From MWBF01 sp040772005 (lineage in GTDB: Bacteria; Chloroflexota; Anaerolineae; CG2-30-64-16): 64,000 nucleotides of DNA. This document shows, piece by piece, positions 51,863 through 60,207 of the stretch. The notes under the pieces are model-generated. The model saw nothing but the letters and a program-made list of their open reading frames with translations, made no database searches and was not told where the DNA came from. The position numbers and the translations under genes were made by a program. The number at the start of each line of letters is the position of its first letter. The first letter of the stretch is position 1. The stretch covers positions 1 through 64,000 of the forward strand of contig JAXGYZ010000004.1 in assembly GCA_040772005.1 (NCBI GenBank). Direction: 5' to 3'.

Positions 51863-52798
51863 GTGGGCATTATACGACGGCAGCCATCAACCGACAACCA
51901 GAAAACGTCATCGGCGCTGCGCGGCTACGTGCTGGTGCTCGTAGCCGCGACCTTGTGGGCCTCCATCGGCGTCTTCTACAAGTTCCTCATCAACGACCAC
52001 GGCTTGCTGCCGCTGGCCGCGGCCGGGCTGCGCGGCAGCGCCGGCGGGCTGCTACTGCTCGCCGCGCTGCTGCTGCTCCGCGTCGATCTGCGCGTGCCGC
52101 GGGCGCAATGGCCCGGCCTGCTGGCGTATGGCGTCTTTGGCGTCGCGCTGTTCTTCATCACGTACGTGAACGCCATCAACCTGCTGGGCGTGGCCGTCGC
52201 GGCGGTACTGATGTACACCTCACCGGCCTGGGTCGCGGTGATTTCCTGGCGCTGGATGGGGGAGAAGCTGGGCCGGCGAGGGGTGGCGGCGCTGGCGCTG
52301 GCGCTGTTCGGCGCGGCGCTCGTCGCCCGGATCTACAATCCGGCGGCCGTCCAGCAGGCCAGCAATGGCGGCTGGCTGGGCGTCGCTCTCGGTCTGGCCG
52401 CGGGGCTGACCTATGGCCTGTACAGCGTGTTCAACAAGGCGCTCGTCCGCCACAACCGGCCCTGGGTGGTGCAGGTGTACGGCCTGCTGATCGGCGCGGC
52501 GATCCTCATCGCGCTCGTGCCGCCCGCGGAGCTGGCAAAGGGGTGGGCGTCGCCCTCAGCCATCGCCCTGTTGATCGGCATGGGGCTGATTCCCACGCTG
52601 CTGGCAAGCCTGGCGTTTGCCATCGGGGTCCAGTGGGTGCCGGTCAGTCTTGCCGCCATCGTCGCCACGTTCGAGCCTGCCGTTGCCACGCTGTTCGGTT
52701 ATCTCTTCTTCGCGGAGCGGCTGGAGCCGTTGCAGTGGTTGGGGACCGCGTTCATCCTGAGCGCGGTGGTACTGCTGAGGCCGGGGACGGACGAGTAA
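51863..52798 (+). CDS. EamA-family (drug/metabolite transporter) permease
   Basis: The 311-residue inner-membrane protein has about ten helices in two EamA repeats; the second begins near WLGVALGLAAGLTYGLYSVFNKALV. Such proteins export metabolites or amino acids, often unspecific. The GTG at 51863 is the best in-frame start; longer frames to 51545 would overlap the opposite-strand gene and are hydrophilic. Its stop codon lies in a heptamer array shared with the convergent gene. Confidence 0.85.
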   Translation: MGIIRRQPSTDNQKTSSALRGYVLVLVAATLWASIGVFYKFLINDHGLLPLAAAGLRGSAGGLLLLAALLLLRVDLRVPRAQWPGLLAYGVFGVALFFITYVNAINLLGVAVAAVLMYTSPAWVAVISWRWMGEKLGRRGVAALALALFGAALVARIYNPAAVQQASNGGWLGVALGLAAGLTYGLYSVFNKALVRHNRPWVVQVYGLLIGAAILIALVPPAELAKGWASPSAIALLIGMGLIPTLLASLAFAIGVQWVPVSLAAIVATFEPAVATLFGYLFFAERLEPLQWLGTAFILSAVVLLRPGTDE

Positions 52799-52862
52799 CG
52801 AGTAACGAGTAACGAGTGATACGAATTCATTCCTTACTCGTTACTCATTACTCATCACTCGT
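52791..52862. repeat. Inverted heptamer array (GAGTAAC type) between convergent genes
   Basis: The left arm (52791-52820) repeats GAGTAAC and contains the EamA stop codon. The right arm (52834-52862) has TTACTCG/TTACTCA units. It may also act as a two-way terminator. Confidence 0.9.
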
Positions 52863-52864
52863 TC

Positions 52865-53773
52865 TCAGGGCGCAAACTCCCAGATGAGCGCGAACGCCGC
52901 AATTGTAATCAGCCCGTATTCGAGCAGCACGCGGCGCCGGACACGGCCCTGGATGGCGCTCTGCGCCAGGCCAACGGCATCGTAGAACATGACCAGCAGC
53001 ACCAGTCCACCGGTCAGGCTGTCGAGCCGCCAGTAGTTCAGCACCCACGTCGCCTGGCCGAGGATGAGGCCGATGATGCCGGCATACAGCGCCACAAGGA
53101 CAGTGGGCCGCTCGCTGCCGCGCAGCAGTTCCAGGGCCAACAGGCTGCTCACCAGCAGCACCTCTGTGGCCGAGACGATGCTGCGCACGCGCGTGCGATA
53201 GACGACCAGGAACAACAGCAGCGCGATGGCATACGTCAGCGCGTTGAGCCCCAGCCGCGCGCGGCGGTAGCCCGGCTGGAAGGGGTCGATGGTGTAATAG
53301 ATGCCCGCCATGCTCAGCCCCAGCGCCGCCCCCGTCACGATCAGCCCCAGCACCCAATAGACCGGCGTCGGCGCCAGCGGCATCAGCAGTACCGACACCA
53401 TGATCAGCGCGACCGGCAGCCCCCAGAACACCCAGTGGCGCCCCGGCGTCAGGGCCGCGCGCGCCGCATCACCGACCGAGTCTCCCAGCCGCGGCAGGCC
53501 CGTCGCGGCCGCCCGGGCCAGCCCGCGTTCGCGCACCGGCGCACGCAGCGCACGCGGATGCGCCCGCACGACAGCCTCTGTGCCGCTCGCGGCCAGTGCA
53601 GCCAGCACCGCGCCCAGGATCGTGTTCGCCGTGATTGTCAGCGTAATCGGCGAGCCGAGGACCTCCAGCTCAATCGAGCGCTCCGGCAAGCTCAGAAACC
53701 GCTGCACGGCCAGTCCGAGCAGCACCACCCAGATCATGACGCTGGTCCGGTCGCGATAGTCAATCGTAGTCAA
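52865..53773 (-). CDS. Polytopic membrane protein of unknown function
   Basis: The 302-residue protein has about eight hydrophobic segments, beginning VMIWVVLLGLAVQRFLSL and ending GLITIAAFALIWEFAP. There is an Arg/Ala-rich loop at about residues 80-105. It resembles small families of uncharacterised chloroflexal membrane proteins (a DUF5656-like identity is possible, not established). It stands alone on the minus strand, convergent with the EamA gene. No active-site motif is visible. Confidence 0.6.
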   Translation of the reverse strand: MTTIDYRDRTSVMIWVVLLGLAVQRFLSLPERSIELEVLGSPITLTITANTILGAVLAALAASGTEAVVRAHPRALRAPVRERGLARAAATGLPRLGDSVGDAARAALTPGRHWVFWGLPVALIMVSVLLMPLAPTPVYWVLGLIVTGAALGLSMAGIYYTIDPFQPGYRRARLGLNALTYAIALLLFLVVYRTRVRSIVSATEVLLVSSLLALELLRGSERPTVLVALYAGIIGLILGQATWVLNYWRLDSLTGGLVLLVMFYDAVGLAQSAIQGRVRRRVLLEYGLITIAAFALIWEFAP

Positions 53774-53803
53774 AACGCACTTCTCCGCTGCCCTCTTTGT
53801 GTA

Positions 53804-53976
53804 GGGTGCATTTCACGTTGGGGGCGCGGCCATCGCGGATAAACGAATGCGCCGGCGCGCCACGAATACGCGAAGCGTGTGCGCCGCGGCGGGATATTCG
53901 TGTATCCGTGCCCAGCGCCGCAGCGCCATTCGCGTATGCGCGCTGGCCGCGTTCGCCCCCAGTATGAAACGCGCCC
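53804..53976. mobile_element. 173-bp MITE-like element, copy B
   Basis: It is the inverted copy of 9522-9694 (about 95 percent identical by eye, same length). It has the same terminal inverted repeats and is flanked by the perfect 9-bp repeat CTTTGTGTA at 53795-53803 and 53977-53985. The right end lies 16 bp upstream of the -35 box of the next gene. Together with the promoter and leader of that gene it accounts for the 297-base gap. Confidence 0.92.
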
Positions 53977-53992
53977 CTTTGTGTACAAGTCA

Positions 53993-54021
53993 TTGACAAC
54001 TGTTGCACACGCCTGTATAAT
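53993..54021 (+). promoter_or_regulatory. Promoter of the surface-protein gene at 54071
   Basis: TTGACA (53993-53998) and TATAAT (54016-54021) are exactly 17 bp apart, a perfect consensus match. The start would be near 54028, with a 43-base leader. Confidence 0.88.
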
Positions 54022-54070
54022 GACCCTGTCTGGTCGTTTTGCATACCGAGCCAGGCAGATAAGGCACGAT

Positions 54071-55381
54071 ATGACGTTCCGTGAAGTTGAAGACGAATAT
54101 CGGCAACTCAAAAGCCAGCTCGATGCCGGCCAGTTGACCGAGACGGATCTGCGCGCCCGGCTCGAAGAGTTGATGACTCAGGATGACCAGGGGCGCTGGT
54201 GGATCATCGGCTACGAGACCGGGCTCTGGTATTTCCACGATGGTACGCAGTGGGTTCAGGCGGACCCGCCCGCGGCGCAGGCCGAGGCTCCCGCGCCTGC
54301 GGTCACCTCCGGCCCGGCCGCGCCGATCGAACCCGTCACACCGGTAACGCAGGTTCCTGCGCCAACCCCAGTTCCGTCCGCCGCAGCCAGCCCACCCGTG
54401 ACCGAAACCAGCCCGCAGCGGTCGACGCCTCCGGTGCAGCCCACACAGCCGTCTGCTGGGAGCCGGCGCCGGTTCAGTCCCGTCCTGGGTGCAGTGCTCG
54501 GCGTTGTCCTGGTGGCCGTGCTGTCGATTGCCATCGCCCTGGTGCTGCGTCAGGGGGGCGGCTCCGGTACGGTGGCGCAGGTGACGCCTGACGATACCGC
54601 GACCGTCACCGAACCGGCCGTAGTTGTGGACACGCCCACCAGGGAAGCAACCATCGTCCCAACGGATACATCGGAGCCGCCCACGTTAGAGCCGACCGAC
54701 ACGGCGGAGCCACCGACCCCGAAGCCCACCCTCGCGCCGACTGACCCACCGACTCTCGTGCCGACTGATACGCCGGAGCCGCCAACACTAACGCCCACAG
54801 CGGCACCTCCGCCGGCCGCTACGCCGCGCCCCACCCAGACGCTGCGCCGGCCCACGCAGGCGCCGGTCATCACACAGCGTCTGCCACCCGGCGTCATCAC
54901 TGACTTCGAAGCGTTCGGCACCTGGGCCCGCGGCAATGAACCGTACGGCACATTCGTTCAGTCCAGGGAGCAGGTCCATGGCGGCCAGGCCGCAGCCAAA
55001 CTCGCCTACGATTTCGCAGCCGTCCAGAACAACTACGTCGTCTTTCAGGCCCGTCCGGCCATCGCCATCAGCGGAGAACCCGCAGCCATCACCCTATGGG
55101 TTTACGGTGACAGTTCCGGTCACTTCCTCAACGCCTGGATCAGCGATAGCCAGGGCGAAGTACGCCAGTTCACCTTCGGGCAGGTCCAACACAGCGGTTG
55201 GCAGGCCCTGACGGCCAAACTGGATGTGACTGCGCCGTGGCCGCAGGGGCAAATCTCCCGGGCAGGCAACGGCCGGCTGGATTATCCCGTCAACCTGTAT
55301 GCGCTGGTCCTGGACGGCGTGCCCGACGGCACAGCATCGGCAGGAACCATCTATCTCGACGATCTCAGCGTCACGCCCTGA
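54071..55381 (+). CDS. Membrane-anchored surface protein with beta-rich C-terminal domain
   Basis: The 436-residue protein has an N-terminal cytoplasmic part (REVEDEYRQLKSQLDAGQLTETDLRARLEELMTQDDQGRWWIIG), one membrane helix near residues 135-160, a long Thr/Pro/Asp-rich repeat linker (about 190-275), and a C-terminal jelly-roll (DFEAFGTWARGNEPYG, VVFQARPAIAISGEP, LYALVLDGVPDGTASAGTIYLDDLSV). The C-domain resembles carbohydrate-binding modules. The ATG at 54071 is downstream of the promoter; the longer frame to 53879 is translated MITE. A cell-surface sugar-binding role is inferred. Confidence 0.7.
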   Translation: MTFREVEDEYRQLKSQLDAGQLTETDLRARLEELMTQDDQGRWWIIGYETGLWYFHDGTQWVQADPPAAQAEAPAPAVTSGPAAPIEPVTPVTQVPAPTPVPSAAASPPVTETSPQRSTPPVQPTQPSAGSRRRFSPVLGAVLGVVLVAVLSIAIALVLRQGGGSGTVAQVTPDDTATVTEPAVVVDTPTREATIVPTDTSEPPTLEPTDTAEPPTPKPTLAPTDPPTLVPTDTPEPPTLTPTAAPPPAATPRPTQTLRRPTQAPVITQRLPPGVITDFEAFGTWARGNEPYGTFVQSREQVHGGQAAAKLAYDFAAVQNNYVVFQARPAIAISGEPAAITLWVYGDSSGHFLNAWISDSQGEVRQFTFGQVQHSGWQALTAKLDVTAPWPQGQISRAGNGRLDYPVNLYALVLDGVPDGTASAGTIYLDDLSVTP

Positions 55382-55407
55382 CGCCGAAGCCTGCACAGGA
55401 CTAACGC

Positions 55408-55779
55408 ATGTTCAGTACCGACAACTTCATGGACCTCGTTGCAGAGGTGCTCGAAGCCCTGCCGCCGTTCTTCCAGGAACGCCTCGACAACGTCGAGGTC
55501 GTCGTCGAGGACTGGCCGGATCCCCACACGCTGCGCACGATGGGCATCCGGTCGCGCTACGACTTGCAGGGTTTCTATCACGGCGTGCCGCTGACCGCGC
55601 GGACGACCCACTATGGCCTCGTCCCGCCGGACAAAATCAGCATCTACCGCCGGCCCATCGAAACACAGTGCAACTCGCTCGATGAGCTGCGCGCTACAGT
55701 ACGCCGCGTCGTGCTGCACGAGCTGGCCCACCACTTCGGCATCGACGATGACCGGCTGGAAGAAATCGGCGCGTATTGA
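55408..55779 (+). CDS. Small zincin-like metallopeptidase
   Basis: The 123-residue cytoplasmic protein has the HEXXH-type motif HELAHHFGIDDDRLEEIG near the C-terminus, typical of the small zincin_1 family. RVVLHELAHH gives two zinc-binding histidines and the catalytic Glu; the downstream Asp/Glu may complete the site. The protein is much shorter than classic metalloproteases, and substrates are unknown. It follows the surface-protein gene by 26 bases and may be co-transcribed. Confidence 0.85.
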   Translation: MFSTDNFMDLVAEVLEALPPFFQERLDNVEVVVEDWPDPHTLRTMGIRSRYDLQGFYHGVPLTARTTHYGLVPPDKISIYRRPIETQCNSLDELRATVRRVVLHELAHHFGIDDDRLEEIGAY

Positions 55780-55785
55780 ATTTCA

Positions 55786-55849
55786 CCGCCAAAACGCTGA
55801 GGACGCAAAGCTGTACTTCTTCTGCTTTGCGCCCTTCGCGTCCTGGCGG
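55786..55849. repeat. Hairpin CCGCCAAAACGC...GCGTCCTGGCGG between convergent genes
   Basis: CCGCCAAAACGCTGAGGACGC and CTTTGCGCCCTTCGCGTCC with TGGCGG form a long stem around a T-rich loop. A half copy (TTTGCGTCTTGGCGG) is near 50748-50762. It may serve as a two-way terminator. Confidence 0.6.
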
Positions 55850-55854
55850 TTCGT

Positions 55855-57753
55855 TCACGGCGTGGTGGCTGAGCTCGTCTTGCCGGGCACGGTCGTACCG
55901 GGCCCGTACAGGTAGATCGCCCGCCACGGCCGGTACTTGCTGACGATATTCTCCTCTTTCACCGCACCATCCGCATAGCGAATCACCCGCTTGATGACCA
56001 CGTCCATGCCCTTCACGGCCCAATCGACCTGCTTGATCTGGCCCTTCGCGAGCTTGGCGTCCTCCTGATACAGCGGCGGCGGGGCCGGCTGGACGTTCGT
56101 CGCGGGCTGGCGCACCATCTCGACGCTCCGGCCCGGCTTGGTGCCATAAATCCGGAAGGTGAGCGTGCCCTTCGCCGTATTCACATACGACTTGATCAGC
56201 AAGTAGTGCTGCGTATCATTCCGGAAACGGAAATCCACGTTCGGGGTGAAGATGCTGGCATCCATGCCGGGTTCGCCATACCAGCCCACCACGTAGCCGT
56301 GCGCATGGCGCTCCACGATGGGGAAGCCGCCAAAGAAGGCCGCGCGATAGGCCGTCGTCGAGACCTGGCAGACGCCCCCGCCGATGCCCACCGCCGTCCG
56401 GTCCCCGGCGATAACCAGCGCATCCGTGAAGCCATTCGCCGCGCTGACGCTGCCGACGTTCTGGTTGAATGAGAAGACCTCGCCCGGCGGCACGACAACG
56501 TGCTGGAACTTATCCGCTGCCGTGACGATATTGTGCACGCGTTCGGCCGGCGAGCCGCGAAACGAGCTAACGCCCTCGCTGACCAGCTCCACGATGCCCA
56601 GCTCCGCGACTCTGGTCGTATCGACCCTCGGCTCCAGCAGTGTCACGGGCAGCGTGATGTGCTCGGTGGCCCCAACCTCGCCCGCGGCCACACTGGCCGC
56701 CGGCGCCACCTCGCCCACAAGCGCAGCCTCGATGGCCGCGACGCTCGCCTCCAGATCCAACTGCTGCCCGCGCTCGCTTTCCGCCAGCACGACCACACCC
56801 TGGCCGTCCCAGTCAATCGTGCCGTCACGCATGGGCCGGTCGAGCTGCCCGGCAAGCTCGCTGACCAGCGCGGCCACGCGCTCACGGTCCAGCATCACTC
56901 CCAGGTCCACGCCGCCATCGGGCCCGATGGTGGGGGTCAGTTGCAGCCATTCTGCCAGCCGCGCAGCATCGATGGGATGCTCCTGCCGGCCATCCAACGT
57001 CTCCGCGACGAGCACCAGCCGCCGCTCTGCGAGCGCCTGTGCGCGCTGGAGCGCGTCATCGACGGCCATGACCGTGGGCCGCAGCTCACGCACCACCAGG
57101 GGTGCGCTGCCGCCCTTGCCCGCGGCCACCAGCTCCATGAGCGCGGTGCGGGTCGCATTGAGGTTAACCTGGCGGCCCAGCCTCCCCGGAGTGCCTGTCG
57201 CCCGCAGCCCCTCGATGCTGATCTGGCCCTCCTGCGGCGCCAGGTCCACATCGGCGGCGATGGCCCGCAGCGTGGCCGCCAGTCGGGCATCGTCCACGCG
57301 CAGCACCGGCTCGATGTCGATGCCCATGTTGAGCGCATACCACTGATCCAACAGATCAGATGCCAGGCCGGTCAGCAGGTCGAGCAACGAGCTTTCATAG
57401 GTCAACACGGGTTCGCGGCGGCCCACGGCAAACGCAGCAGCAGCGGTAGCGGCCGCGTTGACATCCACGCCCAAATCCGCGGGGGCCAGTTCCCAGGCTT
57501 GTGCGCCATAACGTAATGTGACCGCCGCGCCAGGATACGGCGTAAGCGCGTCACGGATGGCGTCCGCCGCCTCGTCCACTGTCAGGCCGCCGAGGGGAAT
57601 TCCTTCCGTGTAGACACCTTCGTACACCCGGTCATGATAACGCCACTCGTAACCGGCGACTGCGCCGATGCCGGCGAGCACCAGGAGGCCCGCGGCCAGC
57701 AGCAGAAACAGCACGCAGCCGCCCGCAAACCTGGCAAGCTTATGGTGAGCCAT
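55855..57753 (-). CDS. VanW family protein with PG-binding repeats
   Basis: The 632-residue protein has one N-terminal membrane helix (about 12-35) and an external remainder. Two alpha/beta repeats typical of VanW/YoaR proteins cover about residues 60-360 (GIPLGGLTVDEAADAIRDAL opening). The VanW domain follows at about 400-560, with SSFRGSPAERVHNIVTAADKF, SFNQNVGSVSAANGF and GGVCQVSTTAYRAAFFGGFPIVERHAH. The family is tied to the cell wall, but the reaction is not known. The ATG at 57753 follows AGGATGAT. It is downstream of rplL. Confidence 0.88.
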   Translation of the reverse strand: MAHHKLARFAGGCVLFLLLAAGLLVLAGIGAVAGYEWRYHDRVYEGVYTEGIPLGGLTVDEAADAIRDALTPYPGAAVTLRYGAQAWELAPADLGVDVNAAATAAAAFAVGRREPVLTYESSLLDLLTGLASDLLDQWYALNMGIDIEPVLRVDDARLAATLRAIAADVDLAPQEGQISIEGLRATGTPGRLGRQVNLNATRTALMELVAAGKGGSAPLVVRELRPTVMAVDDALQRAQALAERRLVLVAETLDGRQEHPIDAARLAEWLQLTPTIGPDGGVDLGVMLDRERVAALVSELAGQLDRPMRDGTIDWDGQGVVVLAESERGQQLDLEASVAAIEAALVGEVAPAASVAAGEVGATEHITLPVTLLEPRVDTTRVAELGIVELVSEGVSSFRGSPAERVHNIVTAADKFQHVVVPPGEVFSFNQNVGSVSAANGFTDALVIAGDRTAVGIGGGVCQVSTTAYRAAFFGGFPIVERHAHGYVVGWYGEPGMDASIFTPNVDFRFRNDTQHYLLIKSYVNTAKGTLTFRIYGTKPGRSVEMVRQPATNVQPAPPPLYQEDAKLAKGQIKQVDWAVKGMDVVIKRVIRYADGAVKEENIVSKYRPWRAIYLYGPGTTVPGKTSSATTP

Positions 57754-57881
57754 ATCATCCTGCAATGGTGTATGAGTCTCAGCCCGAAAGGGTCTGGACA
57801 ATCGGGCCGGCAGGTCGCAACAATTGTAACCGATAATGGCGTTTCTGAAAAACGCGCTTCGCTGGGTGACTGTTCGCCGTT

Positions 57882-57932
57882 ACAAACCCGGTTTGTGTGC
57901 GAAGCGCAGCTTCGCCGAGAAACCGGGTTTGT
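57882..57932. repeat. ACAAACCCGGTTTGT hairpin
   Basis: ACAAACCCGGTTTGTGTGCGAAGC at the left pairs with GCTTCGCCGAGAAACCGGGTTTGT at the right. It resembles 33302-33368 and the in-frame 20470-20502 element. Confidence 0.75.
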
Positions 57933-58028
57933 GGCGTGCTGACCTTGTGTTGCAAGACAGCGCTGAACGCTTACTTCCCTGGGCATATTAACGGAGACAA
58001 GGCCTGGCAGGTTCCGCGCTTAACAGAA

Positions 58029-58059
58029 CAGGCCGGTGTCTGTGACAGACACCGGCCTG
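58029..58059 (-). terminator. rplL terminator palindrome
   Basis: The minus strand CAGGCCGGTGTCTG and its complement form a perfect 14-bp stem around a 3-base loop, followed by TTCTGTTA. It lies about 20 bases past the rplL stop codon and probably ends the ribosomal transcript. Confidence 0.7.
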
Positions 58060-58080
58060 GGATCGCGCGAGCGAACGTCG

Positions 58081-58473
58081 TTACTTGACGGTAACCTGCG
58101 CGCCTTCGGCTTCGAGCTTGGCCTTCGCATCGGCGGCCGCGCTCTTCGAGACCGCGGTGAGCACCGGCGCGGGCGCGCCCTCAACCAGGTCCTTTGCTTC
58201 CTTCAGGCCCAGGTTGGTCAGTGCGCGGACGGCCTTGATGACGTTGATCTTGTTCGCGCCGAAGCTCGTCAGGACCACGTCGAACTCGGTTTGTTCCTCG
58301 ACCGGCTCAGCAGCCGCAGCCGGCGCAGCCGCACCGGCGGCCGGGGCCGCGCCCGCCATCATCATCGGCGCAGCCGCGCTGACGCCGAAGCGGGTCTCGA
58401 GGGCCTTAACGAGCTGGGACAGTTCAAGCACGCTCATCTGCTCGATGGCGGCGATCATCTCATCGGTAGTCAT
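58081..58473 (-). CDS. rplL: Ribosomal protein L7/L12
   Basis: The 130-residue stalk protein recruits translation factors. It has the N-terminal dimerisation helix (MSVLELSQLVKALETRFGV), a hinge rich in Ala (residues of about 35-60), and a C-terminal domain (EFDVVLTSFGANKINVIKAVRALTNLGLKEAKDLVE in phrases such as EAKDLVEGAP). The ATG follows TTCAGGAGGCAC. It is the last gene of the ribosomal transcript, after rplJ. No rpoB follows. Confidence 0.98.
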   Translation of the reverse strand: MTTDEMIAAIEQMSVLELSQLVKALETRFGVSAAAPMMMAGAAPAAGAAAPAAAAEPVEEQTEFDVVLTSFGANKINVIKAVRALTNLGLKEAKDLVEGAPAPVLTAVSKSAAADAKAKLEAEGAQVTVK

Positions 58474-58530
58474 GGAAAGTGCCTCCTGAAATATGTAAAG
58501 TCGTGATTACCCGGATTGTAACAGCCGCCC

Positions 58531-59079
58531 TCAGGCAGCCGCGGCCTCTTCAGCCGGTTGCTCCAACTGCGCTACGCGTGCGTTGAGCACGTTCATGAAC
58601 CCGCGCAGCGACCCAGCCAGCACATTGACCAGGCCAGTGATCGGGGATTGCAGTGCGCCGACGACCTGCGCCCGCAGTTGGTCCTTGCCCGGCAACTCGG
58701 TGAGCGCCTGCACGCCCGCCGCATCAAACACGGACTGGCCCATCAGGCCGCCGCGCAGGACGAGGATCTTGCTGTCACGGGCGAACTTGTTCAGCACCTT
58801 GGCCGGTGCAGCCACCTCGTTATAACAGAAGGTGACTGCGGTCGTGCCGCTCAACAGCGATTCCGGGGCCGGCAGGCCGACCTCGGTCAAGGCGCGCGCC
58901 ATCAGCGTGTTCTTGCTGACTGCGATCTCGCCCTCAGCCCCGCGCAACTCGCGACGCAAGGTCTCGAGCTGCTTGTGGGTCAGTCCACGATACTCGGTGA
59001 CGATCACCGCCTGGCTACGCCGCAGCTTGTCGACGTACTCGTTGACCAGAGTTTCTTTCTTCTCGCGTGTGATTGCCAA
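58531..59079 (-). CDS. rplJ: Ribosomal protein L10
   Basis: The 182-residue protein anchors the L7/L12 stalk to the ribosome. Phrases TREKKETLVNEYVDKLRRSQAVIVTEYRGLTHKQLETLRRELRGAEGEIAVSKNTLMARAL match L10. The C-terminal tail LRGFMNVLNARVAQLEQ binds L7/L12. The start is TTG at 59079, since AAAGGAGGT lies 9 bases upstream; longer frames to 59247 run through the leader RNA. Confidence 0.97.
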   Translation of the reverse strand: MAITREKKETLVNEYVDKLRRSQAVIVTEYRGLTHKQLETLRRELRGAEGEIAVSKNTLMARALTEVGLPAPESLLSGTTAVTFCYNEVAAPAKVLNKFARDSKILVLRGGLMGQSVFDAAGVQALTELPGKDQLRAQVVGALQSPITGLVNVLAGSLRGFMNVLNARVAQLEQPAEEAAAA

Positions 59080-59117
59080 GCGACGTACCTCCTTTCGTAC
59101 GTTTTGACCAATGAAAA

Positions 59118-59285
59118 GAGCCTCTGCGCTGTGAGGTAGGCGCAGAGGCTCCGGCATAGATGACGGAGTTGCGCTCTTCCTACCTCGGCAGGTGTGCCAT
59201 GTGCGGCACGTTAGGTCCATAAGTTTGGCCGGCCGTAGGCCGTTCAAACGCCGCCTGCTGTCTTCAGCGGTTGAGCTTATTTCCA
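59118..59285 (-). promoter_or_regulatory. L10 leader with attenuator hairpin
   Basis: The minus-strand leader of rplJ has the conserved AAGACAGCAGG and ACCTGCCGAGGT elements of L10-leader RNA, then a 13-bp hairpin (59118-59151, GAGCCTCTGCGCC / its complement) followed by TTTTC. The L10-L12 complex is expected to bind the first part and favour termination at the hairpin. It occupies most of the 302-base gap. Confidence 0.85.
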
Positions 59286-59381
59286 GAGTTTTGGGTGTCT
59301 GCGGCGCGTCATTGAGCCGCAGACCGAAGCATACATTGACCGGGTTCGTAGTGGGCGTTTCAACGCCCCTGCGAACGCAAC

Positions 59382-60101
59382 CTACGCAGCCACAGCCTTC
59401 ATCGTGGAGGCCTGGAGCGGGTCGAGCCGGATGCCAGGCGCCATCGTGGAGGTCAGGGTGACACGCTTGATGTAGACGCCCTTCGCGCCGGATGGTTTCG
59501 CCCGGTTGACGGCATCCATCAGCGCGCCCAGGTTCTCCAGCATCTGTTCGTTGGTGAAGCTGACCTTGCCGATGGGGACGTGCAGGTTGCCGGTCTTATC
59601 GACCTTGAACTCGACACGGCCCTGGCGAGCCTCGTGAATCGCGCGGGGCAGGTCATCCGGCTGGACGATGGTGCCGGCCTTCGGGTTGGGCATGAGGCCG
59701 CGCGTGCCCAGGATCCGGCCCAGGCGACCGACCTTGCCCATGACCTGCGGGGTCGCGATCGCCATGTCGAACTCGAGCCACCCGCCCTGAATCTTGGTGA
59801 TCATGTCATCGAGGCCGACATGGTCCGCGCCGGCCTGTTCCGCCAGGCGTGCGCCGTCGCCTTCCGCAAAAACCAGGATGCGCACGGTCTTGCCCAGCCC
59901 TGCGGGCAGCAAGACGGTGCTGCGCACCTGCTGATCGGCATGGCGCGGGTCGACACCCAAACGGAAATGCACCTCGATGGTGCTGTCGAACTTCGGATAG
60001 CTGACCTGCTTGAGGAGTGCAACGGCCTCGTCTGGCGCATAGTTCTTCATGCGGTCGACGAGCTTGGCAGCATCCTCGTACTTCTTACCGTGCTTTGCCA
60101 T
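59382..60101 (-). CDS. rplA: Ribosomal protein L1
   Basis: The 239-residue protein binds 23S rRNA near the exit site. KHGKKYEDAAKLVDRMKNYAPDEAVALLKQ at the start, FHFRLGVDPRHADQQVRSTVLLPAGLGKTVRILVFAEG-like phrases (key part GVDPRHADQQVR) and GRILGTRGLMPNPKAGTI are typical. Length is normal. It sits between rplK and the L10 leader. L1 may also repress its own operon in bacteria. Confidence 0.98.
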   Translation of the reverse strand: MAKHGKKYEDAAKLVDRMKNYAPDEAVALLKQVSYPKFDSTIEVHFRLGVDPRHADQQVRSTVLLPAGLGKTVRILVFAEGDGARLAEQAGADHVGLDDMITKIQGGWLEFDMAIATPQVMGKVGRLGRILGTRGLMPNPKAGTIVQPDDLPRAIHEARQGRVEFKVDKTGNLHVPIGKVSFTNEQMLENLGALMDAVNRAKPSGAKGVYIKRVTLTSTMAPGIRLDPLQASTMKAVAA

Positions 60102-60207
60102 GATTTTCTCCTTTACCCGGCATGAACGCCGGGCCTGGTGTTAGCGGGTGACTGTGCTGCTGCTGCAGCGGCAGCTGCACCGGCACCCTCCCATGTTGAT
60201 AACATCA

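Larger units (their letters stand above)
57754..58080. other. Gap between VanW and rplL genes
   Basis: This 327-base gap contains the ACAAACCCGG hairpin (57882-57932), the rplL terminator palindrome (58029-58059), and the leader of the VanW gene. No gene is supported. rpoB, which often follows rplL, is absent here. Confidence 0.75.

Noticed and set aside
53879..54070. N-terminal extension of the surface protein at 54071
   Set aside because: It is translated MITE, lies mostly upstream of the promoter at 53993-54021, and the ATG at 54071 follows the expected transcription start.
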